From NCBI RefSeq assembly GCF_003514505.1, contig NZ_DOPX01000030.1, positions 1-26,263 of the forward strand: a stretch of DNA of 26,263 bases. The letters are read 5' to 3'. The first letter of the stretch is position 1; each line of letters opens with the position of its first letter. The notes under the pieces were generated by a model. That model searched no databases. It was not told the DNA's origin and was given only the letters and a program-made list of their open reading frames with translations. A program made the translations under genes and the position numbers. This stretch comes from Proteiniclasticum sp. (GTDB lineage: Bacteria > Bacillota > Clostridia > Clostridiales > Clostridiaceae). Below, in pieces: positions 1 to 6,372 of the stretch.

Positions 1-5
1 ACAAG

Positions 6-55
6 ACTAACTTCCACTTCATTATTTTTCTTTCTTCCAACCGGAAGTTAGTTTT
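6..55 (+). terminator. Probable terminator of an off-window gene
   Basis: A perfect 10-bp inverted repeat (ACTAACTTCC at 6-15, GGAAGTTAGT at 43-52) encloses a T-rich 27-base loop, and the right arm runs into TTTTAAAATT. The loop is long for an intrinsic terminator, so this is moderate support. It would end a gene lying left of the window, before the tRNA promoter. Confidence 0.45.
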
Positions 56-101
56 AAAATTAAGGATTCAAGAAATGATTCAAGAAATTGTGAACAAGTT
101 G

Positions 102-130
102 TTGACATCTTATTCTAAGGGTGTTAGAAT
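102..130 (+). promoter_or_regulatory. Promoter of tRNA-Trp
   Basis: A perfect -35 box TTGACA (102-107), a 17-base spacer and -10 box TAGAAT (125-130) match the vegetative sigma-A consensus. Transcription would start near 137, about 29 bases before the mature tRNA 5' end. Confidence 0.8.
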
Positions 131-165
131 AACCAATGTAGCCTGTTTGAGGCGCTATAAGGTTT

Positions 166-239
166 AGGGGTATAGTTCAATGGCAGAGCAACGGTCTCCA
201 AAACCGTAAATCTAGGTTCGAATCCTAGTACCCCTGCCA
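166..239 (+). tRNA. tRNA-Trp (anticodon CCA)
   Basis: The full cloverleaf can be read. The acceptor arm AGGGGTA (166-172) pairs with TACCCCT (229-235). The anticodon stem ACGGT/ACCGT encloses loop CTCCAAA with anticodon CCA at 198-200. The T arm CTAGG/CCTAG carries the TTCGAAT loop. The discriminator is G236 and the 3' CCA (237-239) is encoded. Anticodon CCA reads UGG, so this is the tryptophan tRNA. It stands alone between a strong promoter and two terminators. In many Firmicutes tRNA-Trp sits near secE-nusG; nothing of that kind is visible here. Confidence 0.97.
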
Positions 240-251
240 TGATGAATCGGT

Positions 252-284
252 CTAGTACGATGTACTAGGCTGTTTTCTTTTTTT
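252..284 (+). terminator. First terminator after tRNA-Trp
   Basis: A 7-bp perfect hairpin (CTAGTAC at 252-258, GTACTAG at 262-268, loop GAT) is followed by GCTGTTTTCTTTTTTT. It is the first of two hairpins in tandem behind the tRNA. Confidence 0.75.
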
Positions 285-286
285 AC

Positions 287-316
287 GGAGATTCTTAAGG
301 ATCTCCTTTTTTGTTT
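287..316 (+). terminator. Second terminator after tRNA-Trp
   Basis: The stem GGAGAT (287-292) / ATCTCC (301-306) encloses an 8-base loop and is followed directly by TTTTTTG TTTT. It backs up the preceding hairpin. Confidence 0.75.
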
Positions 317-349
317 TCCTGAAAAAAACACCTGTAATATTAAGGATTA

Positions 350-393
350 CAGAATATATTGGGGTTATTCTATAAAAATCTTAATATATTCTG
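350..393. repeat. 11-bp perfect inverted repeat in the 317-604 gap
   Basis: CAGAATATATT (350-360) and AATATATTCTG (383-393) are exact reverse complements separated by 22 bases, and the right arm is followed by TTTTATTT. It may be a weak terminator or a regulator site. Apart from this and the promoter at 514-542, the roughly 290-base gap before the acetyltransferase holds nothing else I can recognise. Confidence 0.4.
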
Positions 394-513
394 TTTTATT
401 TATGTTTATGTTAGTTACATATCATAAATCGGTGAAAAGTTCATATAAAATGAGATAAACACAGGAAAACATAGGTAAACTCCAGTATCTTCAAAAAGAC
501 ATGGAATACGGCT

Positions 514-542
514 TTGATTTTGGATGTGACTCATACTAAAAT
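514..542 (+). promoter_or_regulatory. Probable promoter of the GNAT gene
   Basis: TTGATT (514-519), a 17-base spacer and TAAAAT (537-542) form a good sigma-A match. This leaves a 5' leader of about 55 bases before the ATG at 605. Confidence 0.6.
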
Positions 543-604
543 ACATAGATGGGTTCTGAGCCAATATATGGCACTAAAATGATTGAGAATTAAAGGAGTT
601 TTCT

Positions 605-1099
605 ATGATTAGCTTAAGACAGGATATTTTTATGGAGGATGCTTTGAAAATCGCTGATTGGCTGGAAGATCAGGATATCATCGCACACCTTAATGAGGAT
701 ACCCAAATGAGCAGGCAGATTCGCTCATTGGTGGAAACATCAAGAATGCCTCTGTATAACCAGGTTTTTAACCAGAAAGGTCTATTTTACCTGATTTGTC
801 TACAAGATGAATCCATTGGCTATGTGACCTTCATTCCCAAACCCAATGGGCATGAAATCGTCATAACCATCGGCGAAAAAGAACTTTGGGGTAAAGGCTA
901 CGGAAAATCAGCATTAAAGAAAGCACTCTGTGAAGCATTCTTTTCACTTCGCACAAAAAAAGTAAATGCAAAGATCAAACAACTCAATAAGCGCTCGCTA
1001 TCTCTCTTTGAACATTTCGGATTTGAAGGAGATATGGTAAAGCAAGATCTGTATCTGCTCAGCATGGATTTTGATACTTTTCTGAAGAAAGCGGCTTAA
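605..1099 (+). CDS. GNAT-family N-acetyltransferase
   Basis: A 164-residue protein of the GNAT superfamily, which moves an acetyl group from acetyl-CoA to an amine. The acetyl-CoA pyrophosphate-binding motif A is visible at about residues 91-102 as LWGKGYGKSALK, following a beta strand EIVITIG. The later NKRSLSLFEHFGF segment matches the usual motif B region, where an N-x3-S helix is followed by a GF strand. The protein is cytoplasmic, with no signal peptide or membrane segment. The start is set by AAAGGAG at 592-598. It has its own promoter and terminator and so is monocistronic. The substrate cannot be told from the sequence; the general class is secure and the rest is open. It is not close to the RimI at 2386 beyond the shared fold. 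Confidence 0.85.
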   Translation: MISLRQDIFMEDALKIADWLEDQDIIAHLNEDTQMSRQIRSLVETSRMPLYNQVFNQKGLFYLICLQDESIGYVTFIPKPNGHEIVITIGEKELWGKGYGKSALKKALCEAFFSLRTKKVNAKIKQLNKRSLSLFEHFGFEGDMVKQDLYLLSMDFDTFLKKAA

Positions 1100-1107
1100 A
1101 GAGGTTT

Positions 1108-1157
1108 AGCTTACCGGTGAGATTTCTTAGTTCTCGCTGGTAGGCTGTTTTTCTTTT
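1108..1157 (+). terminator. Terminator of the GNAT gene
   Basis: A 15-bp stem with wobble pairs (1108-1122 with 1132-1146; AGCTTACCGG against CTGGTAGGCT) is followed by GTTTTTCTTTT. The tail resembles that of the first tRNA-Trp terminator (TAGGCTGTTTT in both). Confidence 0.8.
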
Positions 1158-1176
1158 CAAGTTTCTTTTCCTGCGT

Positions 1177-1182
1177 TATAAT
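1177..1182 (+). promoter_or_regulatory. -10 box for the tsaE operon
   Basis: A perfect TATAAT at 1177-1182, with a weak TTTTCA at 1154-1159 seventeen bases upstream. It lies just after the preceding terminator and 38 bases before the tsaE start, which suits a promoter for tsaE-tsaB-rimI. Confidence 0.55.
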
Positions 1183-1220
1183 GTAGAGATGTAAATTAGA
1201 ATAGGAAACAAGGTGAGAAG

Positions 1221-1682
1221 ATGAGTACATTTATCAAAAAATCATCCTCTGTGAAAGAAACCATGGAACTGGGACGAAAGCTGGGAGAAAGTTTGGAAAA
1301 AGGAACCACGGTCTGTCTGACAGGAGATTTAGGAACTGGGAAAACACATTTTGCCAAAGGTCTGGCAGAAGGATTAGGAGTCAAAGAGAACATCACATCC
1401 CCCACTTTCACCATAGTCAATGAGTATCATTCAGGAAGAGTGCCGCTGTATCACTTTGATGTGTATCGTGTGCATGACCCGGATGAAGTGCTTCAGGTTG
1501 GATTTGAAGAATATGTATATGGAAATGGCGTTGCTCTGATCGAATGGGCAGACCTCATTGAATCCATATTGCCGGATCAGTTCCTTCAGGTGAAGATAGA
1601 GAAAACAGATGTGGAGGATGAAAGAAAGATTACCTTTCATGAAGTCGGCAAAGCCTATCCGTTTTTGGAGGTGCTTATATGA
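1221..1682 (+). CDS. tsaE: tRNA t6A37 threonylcarbamoyltransferase ATPase subunit TsaE
   Basis: A 153-residue P-loop ATPase that works with TsaB and TsaD to place threonylcarbamoyl on A37 of ANN-decoding tRNAs in the cytoplasm. The Walker A motif GDLGTGKT lies near residues 35-42. It is followed by the family signature SPTFTIVNEY (about 60-69) and, further on, the IEWAD segment (about 108-112) typical of TsaE. The length is normal for the family. The start ATG at 1221 has AGGTGAG eight to eleven bases upstream. Its TGA overlaps the tsaB ATG as ATGA, a sign of translational coupling. The gene order tsaE-tsaB-rimI is the usual Firmicute arrangement. tsaD is not in this window. Confidence 0.96.
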   Translation: MSTFIKKSSSVKETMELGRKLGESLEKGTTVCLTGDLGTGKTHFAKGLAEGLGVKENITSPTFTIVNEYHSGRVPLYHFDVYRVHDPDEVLQVGFEEYVYGNGVALIEWADLIESILPDQFLQVKIEKTDVEDERKITFHEVGKAYPFLEVLI

Positions 1683-2386
1683 ATATTTTAAGTATCGATA
1701 CATCTTCCAGCAACTGTACAGCAGCAGTGGTAAGAGATTACGAAACTTTAGGGGAAATCAGCATTAATTTCAATTTGCAGCATTCGGTTCTTCTGATGCC
1801 TCTGGTGGAAGAGCTTTTAGAGAAGCTCAACATGGCTCCAGCTGAGCTTTCTGCCATAACCGTATCTGTAGGCCCTGGTTCTTTTACCGGGCTTAGAATC
1901 GGCCTAGCGGCTGCGAAGGGCATGGCATTGGCTTTAGATATTCCTATCTATGCATCGGATTCTCTGGCGGTTTTGGCATATGGAGCATTCGGGTATCAGG
2001 GACTGATAATCCCTATGGTTGATGCATTGAGAAATGGCTATTATACTGGAATCTACACGTTTATCCAAGGTAAGCTTGTGACCCTAATGGAGCCTGCGAT
2101 ATTAACGCTGGATGAAGTCATGGAAAAAGTTTCCAATGAATCAAGAGAAATCATGATCATGGGAGATATTTTATCCAAAATATCCGCTGAGGAGCTTCAG
2201 TCAAGAAACAATATTATCCTTGCCCCTCAGAACCTGAACATTCCGAAAGCGTCCACCCTCCCCTATCTTCTTCGTGAAAGAATTGAGAATGAGGAGAAAG
2301 AGGATATTTACTCTTTGGTGCCACTGTATATGAGAAAAAGCCAAGCTGAATACGAGTATGAGAAAAAACAAGGAAGGCTCCTTTAA
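1679..2386 (+). CDS. tsaB: tRNA t6A37 threonylcarbamoyltransferase complex subunit TsaB
   Basis: A 235-residue member of the ASKHA (actin-like) fold and inactive paralogue of TsaD, serving as scaffold in the TsaB-TsaD-TsaE complex. The N-terminal MNILSIDTSS strand-loop and the SVGPGSFTGLRIGLA segment (about residues 62-77) are the hallmark TsaB sequences. The metal-binding histidines of TsaD are absent, as expected. It overlaps tsaE by four bases. Its own TAA shares one base with the next ATG (TAATG at 2384-2388), so all three genes of the operon are probably translationally coupled. No separate ribosome binding site stands out before the start beyond the upstream GGAGGTG at 1667-1673. Confidence 0.96.
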   Translation: MNILSIDTSSSNCTAAVVRDYETLGEISINFNLQHSVLLMPLVEELLEKLNMAPAELSAITVSVGPGSFTGLRIGLAAAKGMALALDIPIYASDSLAVLAYGAFGYQGLIIPMVDALRNGYYTGIYTFIQGKLVTLMEPAILTLDEVMEKVSNESREIMIMGDILSKISAEELQSRNNIILAPQNLNIPKASTLPYLLRERIENEEKEDIYSLVPLYMRKSQAEYEYEKKQGRLL

Positions 2387-2826
2387 TGGAAAGAATTATC
2401 ATCAAAGAATTTGAGCCCAGCCATGTGGATGAGGTCTATGAGATTTCGAAAGAAGCATTCCCCCTCCCCTGGGCGAAAGAAGAACTGATAAGAGAGATTG
2501 TGAATCCCCATGCGCTGAATCTTGTGGCGCTGCTTGGGGATGAGGTTGTGGGATATGTTCAGTGCTGGTATACATTCGAAGATGCGGATATTATAAATAT
2601 CGCTGTGAAAAACAAGCATCAGAGGCTTGGCATCGGAAAAACAGTGCTGAGTGAACTGATCCGGCAGCTGAAAGCGAAGGGCATACAGAATGTGTTTCTC
2701 GAAGTGAGGGTGTCGAATCTTCCAGCTCAGAAACTATATAAATCCTTTGGCTTTATTACGCTCACAAAAAGAGAACGTTATTACATCAATGGAGAAGACG
2801 CTCTTGTGATGAATCTTCAAATCTGA
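2386..2826 (+). CDS. rimI: Ribosomal protein S18-alanine N-acetyltransferase RimI
   Basis: A 146-residue GNAT enzyme. The family acetylates the N-terminal alanine of ribosomal protein S18 and commonly sits next to tsaB/tsaD. The acetyl-CoA motif HQRLGIGKTVLSELI lies near residues 79-93. The motif LEVRVSNLPAQKLYKSFGF (about 105-123) and the RYYxNGEDALVM ending are characteristic of RimI. The start overlaps the tsaB stop by one base, and an AAGGAAGGCTC stretch just upstream may serve as its binding site. It closes the operon and is followed by a strong hairpin. Some RimI homologues acetylate other proteins too, so the exact substrate is an inference from family and context. Confidence 0.92.
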   Translation: MERIIIKEFEPSHVDEVYEISKEAFPLPWAKEELIREIVNPHALNLVALLGDEVVGYVQCWYTFEDADIINIAVKNKHQRLGIGKTVLSELIRQLKAKGIQNVFLEVRVSNLPAQKLYKSFGFITLTKRERYYINGEDALVMNLQI

Positions 2827-2863
2827 TGGCGGATTACAAGAGATAGTATTATATAAAATGTGA

Positions 2864-2897
2864 AAGCCTCTCTGCAAACTGCAGAGAGGCTTATATA
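2864..2897. terminator. Bidirectional terminator between rimI and ribU
   Basis: A 12-bp perfect stem (AAGCCTCTCTGC at 2864-2875, GCAGAGAGGCTT at 2881-2892) with loop AAACT separates two convergent genes. The T tails on both sides are short and broken, but the stem is GC-rich. Confidence 0.75.
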
Positions 2898-2902
2898 TTG
2901 TA

Positions 2903-3499
2903 TTAACTTGCTTTATGAAGCTTCTTGTACCTTTCCTGGAAGATTGCTTCACGGTTGATCAGAGAAGCTACCCTATCATAGAAGAGAATACCTACACCAG
3001 AGATGATGGCACCCTTAATGAAATTGAAGGCTGGGATTCCATAAAACATATAGGAACGGAATGCTTCAGGTTCCATACCACCTGGGAAAAACATTGGAAT
3101 GAGGATAAAATAATTCGCAAGCATGGCCAAAGGAATCATAAGGACAGATCCTAAGAAAGCGCCAAGGATTGCTCCTTTTCTTGTCTTCATCTTCTTGAAA
3201 ACTAAGGATGCGAAGAATACATAAGAACCAACAACAATGATGTTAGCCAGCTGTCCTACACCGCCGGTGGTGCTTCCCTGAATGACGATAACAAGGACAT
3301 TTTTCAGTATTTCGACACCAACACCCACCAGAGGACCAAAGGCGAATCCTGCCAAAAGTACAGGAACAGCAGATAAGTCTACTTTAAGCCAAGGAAAAGC
3401 AGGAAGTACAGGAAACTCGAAATAAGTGAGGATGAATCCCAGCGTCATAAGAAGTGCAGCTTTGACAACGATGTTGGTTTTTTTTGATACGTTTACCAT
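2903..3499 (-). CDS. ribU: Riboflavin ECF transporter S component, RibU type
   Basis: A 198-residue integral membrane protein with about six hydrophobic segments, the size and shape of ECF-type S components that bind a vitamin and dock to the shared EcfA-EcfA'-EcfT energising module. The N-terminal half (FEFPVLPAFPWLKVDLSAVP) closely fits the RibU pattern, in which a short substrate-proximal stretch follows the first helix. The strongest evidence for riboflavin is the FMN riboswitch in its leader at 3606-3716. The binding site AGGAGG just before the ATG at 3497-3499 sets the start. The transcription unit is monogenic and ends at a bidirectional hairpin. No ecfA or ecfT gene is in the window, so those subunits must come from elsewhere. 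Confidence 0.92.
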   Translation of the reverse strand: MVNVSKKTNIVVKAALLMTLGFILTYFEFPVLPAFPWLKVDLSAVPVLLAGFAFGPLVGVGVEILKNVLVIVIQGSTTGGVGQLANIIVVGSYVFFASLVFKKMKTRKGAILGAFLGSVLMIPLAMLANYFILIPMFFPGGMEPEAFRSYMFYGIPAFNFIKGAIISGVGILFYDRVASLINREAIFQERYKKLHKAS

Positions 3500-3548
3500 G
3501 TGTAAACCCTCCTAAAGATTATTTGCAACCTCCAGAAGATTGTTTACG

Positions 3549-3588
3549 TAAAAAAGCCTTGATTCCATATAAATATAGAAATCAAGGC
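3549..3588 (-). terminator. Expression-platform terminator of the FMN riboswitch
   Basis: Read leftward, GCCTTGATTTCTATAT pairs with ATATGGAATCAAGGC (one bulged base, one G-T pair) and is followed by TTTTTT. It lies between the aptamer and the ribU start. This indicates control by premature transcription termination when FMN is bound. Confidence 0.88.
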
Positions 3589-3605
3589 GTGAACGCAAAA
3601 ACAAT

Positions 3606-3716
3606 CATTCTTCTTCCATCCAGACTTTAACTGTCGGCTTCGGAGTTACACCGAATCAACCTTGCGGTTCGTGGGCTATACCACCGGTGGGGACTTACAC
3701 CCCGCCCTGAAGATGC
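3606..3716 (-). promoter_or_regulatory. FMN riboswitch (RFN element)
   Basis: Read leftward, the conserved blocks of the RFN aptamer occur in order: ATCTTCAGGGCGGGG, TCCCCACCGGTGGT, GCCCACGAACCGC, CCGACAGTTAAAGTCTGG and finally ATGGAAGAAG, which closes P1 against ATCTTC. The element binds FMN and normally shuts off riboflavin synthesis or uptake genes. It lies 28 bases from the promoter and just ahead of a terminator hairpin, so it should repress ribU when FMN is plentiful. Confidence 0.96.
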
Positions 3717-3734
3717 TATTTAATTTACAATATG

Positions 3735-3763
3735 AGAATACCACGTTGTTAGAAAAGTGTCAA
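3735..3763 (-). promoter_or_regulatory. Promoter of the ribU riboswitch transcript
   Basis: Read leftward, a perfect TTGACA (3758-3763), a 17-base spacer and TATTCT (3735-3740). Transcription would begin near 3728, a few bases before the aptamer. Confidence 0.8.
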
Positions 3764-3777
3764 TAGGAACCAACCTG

Positions 3778-3786
3778 TGGTATAAT
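3778..3786 (+). promoter_or_regulatory. Extended -10 promoter of the orphan gene at 3855
   Basis: TGGTATAAT (3778-3786) is a perfect extended -10. A 17-base spacer puts its -35 position at 3758-3763, exactly on the -35 box of the leftward ribU promoter. The hexamer there is a poor match in this direction, so the extended -10 probably carries the promoter. Confidence 0.65.
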
Positions 3787-3854
3787 GAAATGGTAATTTA
3801 GCAATAAATCATCAATTCATCTGTCAATTTTTTCGATCAAAGGTGGAATATGAA

Positions 3855-4148
3855 ATGAATGTCCAAGTAACCCATGAACTTTTACAGGAAGCGTATGAAC
3901 TCGAAAAGACTTTTACCCTCTCCTATCCCTTTGGGATTTATAAGGATTCCCTTTATTCTACCACATATGATGAGCTGACAAAGTGGCTCCGAAAAACCAT
4001 CTCCTATCTGAAAAATCATCATATGGAGTATGAATCTCTATCGTTATACCACTACCTCAACAGTTTCCGAGGAAAGCTTGGAAACATTGATCAGCATGAA
4101 TTTAAAAAGATATTGTCCGTCCTGGAACAGTATTTTCTTCACAACTAG
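3855..4148 (+). CDS. Uncharacterised 97-residue protein
   Basis: I do not recognise this protein. It is 97 residues, soluble-looking and rich in Tyr, Leu, His and Glu, with predicted helices throughout (for example TYDELTKWLRKTISYLKNHH) and no membrane segment or metal motif. The reading frame is open from a GTG at 3843. That GTG lies inside the ribosome binding site AAAGGTGG (3839-3846), so the ATG at 3855, eight bases further on, is the better start. It has an extended -10 promoter and a strong bidirectional terminator, so it is a real single-gene unit. Its place between ribU and tex gives no functional clue. Confidence 0.7.
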   Translation: MNVQVTHELLQEAYELEKTFTLSYPFGIYKDSLYSTTYDELTKWLRKTISYLKNHHMEYESLSLYHYLNSFRGKLGNIDQHEFKKILSVLEQYFLHN

Positions 4149-4157
4149 ATAGAGAAA

Positions 4158-4194
4158 CAAAATGGACACAGAGGCTCTGTGTCCATTTTGTTTT
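4158..4194. terminator. Bidirectional terminator between the orphan gene and tex
   Basis: Near-perfect long stem CAAAATGGACACAGAG (4158-4173) / CTCTGTGTCCATTTTG (4175-4190), followed by TTTT rightward and by a T-rich run leftward. It sits between convergent genes. Confidence 0.9.
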
Positions 4195-4195
4195 A

Positions 4196-6361
4196 TCACT
4201 GCTTCAAGTTTTTTTGATCTTTATTGAGACCCTTCATGGTCAGACTGATTCTGCTTCTTTTTTTATCCACTGAAAGCACCTTCACTTCTACGACATCTCC
4301 AGAACGCACGAATTCCAATGGGTTTCTGACGTACCGGTCGGACAGTTCACTTTTATGGACCAACCCATCCTGATGAACACCGATGTCAATGAAGGCTCCG
4401 AATTCAGCCACATTTCGAACGACTCCAGTTAGGATCATGCCTTCCTCCAGATCTTTCAGATCCATGACCCCTTTTCTGAAGACTGGTTTTGGTAAATCTT
4501 CTCTAGGATCTCTACCTGGTTTTTTCAGCTCTTTCAGAATATCCTTTACAGTAGGCTCTCCCAAGGAGGAAATCTCGCAAAGCTTGGAAAGTCCGAAAAC
4601 CTTGGCCCTTTCTTCAATATCCAGAAGTCCTTCTTCGCTTAATTTCTTCTTATTGTACCCAAGGGTTTCTAAGATTGTATAAGCTGCGCTGTAGGACTCT
4701 GGATGTACACCAGTGTTATCAAGGAAATCCTTGCCTTCACGGATTCTCAAAAATCCTGCACATTGCTCAAAAGCTTTATCTCCAAGTCTTTTCACTTTTT
4801 TCAGTTCTTTTCGGGAAGAGAATTTCCCAGATTCATCCCGATAGGCAACAATATTCTCAGCGATGGTTTTATTGATGCCTGCCACATAGGCCAGAAGAGA
4901 TGGAGTTGCCACATTGAGGTCTACTCCAACTGCATTTACTGTATCTTCTACGACGCCCATGAGTGAAGAATCCAGCTTTTTCTTCCCAATATCGTGTTGG
5001 TACTGACCGACACCAATGGATTTTGGATCAATCTTCACCAATTCTGCCAAAGGATCCTGCAGTCTTCTTGCAATGGAGATTGCACCTCTGATGGTGACAT
5101 CCAGATCTGGATACTCATCCCCCGCCAGCTTGGATGCGCTGTACACAGATGCACCAGCTTCATTGGTGATGACATAGGAAACATCGATATTCTCCTTTTT
5201 CAGCTCTTCTATCAGTTCCATTAAAACCAGCTCAGACTCTCGAGAAGCTGTTCCGTTTCCTAAGGAGATGATCTTAACATTATATTTCCGGATAAGCCTT
5301 TTCAGCACGTTTTTTGTGCCCTCAATATCTTTTCTGGGTACTGTGGGGTATACCGTCGCATGGTCCAGATACTTTCCGGTGTCATCCAGAACAGCCACTT
5401 TACAGCCGGTTCTGAATCCTGGATCAAACCCCAGGACACTGTATCCTTTTACCGGAGGCTGAAGCAAGAGGGATTTCAGATTCTCTTTAAAAACGATGAT
5501 CGAGGAATCTTCTGCTCTTTCGGTCAGGGTATTGCGGAGTTCCCTTTCCAGTGAGGGCAGGATCAGTCTTTTGAAGGAGTCTTCAGAAGCATCCTTCAGC
5601 AGTCCGTTGCAGTCCGGATTCTTCGTGATATAGCGTGCGGTCATCGCCTGCAGGGCTCGAACTTCATCGACAGTGATACTGACTTTCAGAATACCTTCTT
5701 TTTCGCCACGGTTGATCGCAAGTGTACGGTGACTGGGCATGCGAAGCGCAGGCTCCTTATGGTCATAATACATCTCATAGGGCGTATTTTCCTGATCTCC
5801 GCTGGTTTTTATTTCGGCGGATCTCACAACGATGCTGCGCAGCTGTCCTTTCAGATCCGCATCCTCAGAGAACTCTTCAGCGAGAATATCCAGGGCGTAC
5901 TTCAGTGCCTCTTCTGCTGTTTCTACGTCTTCTGTGACAAATTCAGCAGCTTTTTTCTTTGGGTTTTCCCCGCCGGAACGGATATAGTCCGCCAATGGGG
6001 AGAGCCCCTTTTCCCGGGCGATGGTGCCCCTTGTCCTCTTCTTTGGGCGGAACGGCAGGTAGATGTCGTCAAGTCTTGTGACTGTTTCTGCCTTTTCAAT
6101 CTCTTTTTCCAGCTCTTCTGTGAGCTGTCCCTGCTCTGTCAGAAGCCTCTTGATATCTTCTTTTTTCTGAAGAAGCCCTCTCAAGTATTCCAGTCGTTCT
6201 GAAACAGAACGGATCATATGATCCTCCAAGGAGCCTGTGGCTTCTTTTCTGTATCTTGCGATAAAGGGAATGGTTGCGCCTTCATCGAGAAGTTTTACAG
6301 TTCCCTCCACCTGATCCTTTCGGATACTCAGCTCTCGTGCAATTTTTTCTATTATATCCAT
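4196..6361 (-). CDS. tex: RNA-binding transcriptional accessory protein Tex (S1 domain)
   Basis: A 721-residue cytoplasmic nucleic-acid-binding protein, close to the normal Tex length. An N-terminal helical region with the conserved ATIPFIARYRKEATG stretch is at about 28-43. A YqgF/RNase H-like domain begins near 308 (LGFDPGFRTGCKVAVLD). Helix-hairpin-helix segments are at about 480-560 (ASLLAY-type region, then GKFSSRKELKKVKRLG). A C-terminal S1 RNA-binding domain is at about 638-712 (GVVRNVAEFGAFIDIG). Tex homologues influence transcription and are related to eukaryotic Spt6; the exact role in Firmicutes is not settled. The ATG has GGAG at 6370-6374, and this site overlaps the prfB stop codon, so tex is the last gene of a prfB-tex unit. 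Confidence 0.95.
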   Translation of the reverse strand: MDIIEKIARELSIRKDQVEGTVKLLDEGATIPFIARYRKEATGSLEDHMIRSVSERLEYLRGLLQKKEDIKRLLTEQGQLTEELEKEIEKAETVTRLDDIYLPFRPKKRTRGTIAREKGLSPLADYIRSGGENPKKKAAEFVTEDVETAEEALKYALDILAEEFSEDADLKGQLRSIVVRSAEIKTSGDQENTPYEMYYDHKEPALRMPSHRTLAINRGEKEGILKVSITVDEVRALQAMTARYITKNPDCNGLLKDASEDSFKRLILPSLERELRNTLTERAEDSSIIVFKENLKSLLLQPPVKGYSVLGFDPGFRTGCKVAVLDDTGKYLDHATVYPTVPRKDIEGTKNVLKRLIRKYNVKIISLGNGTASRESELVLMELIEELKKENIDVSYVITNEAGASVYSASKLAGDEYPDLDVTIRGAISIARRLQDPLAELVKIDPKSIGVGQYQHDIGKKKLDSSLMGVVEDTVNAVGVDLNVATPSLLAYVAGINKTIAENIVAYRDESGKFSSRKELKKVKRLGDKAFEQCAGFLRIREGKDFLDNTGVHPESYSAAYTILETLGYNKKKLSEEGLLDIEERAKVFGLSKLCEISSLGEPTVKDILKELKKPGRDPREDLPKPVFRKGVMDLKDLEEGMILTGVVRNVAEFGAFIDIGVHQDGLVHKSELSDRYVRNPLEFVRSGDVVEVKVLSVDKKRSRISLTMKGLNKDQKNLKQ

Positions 6362-6372
6362 TCTACTTACTC

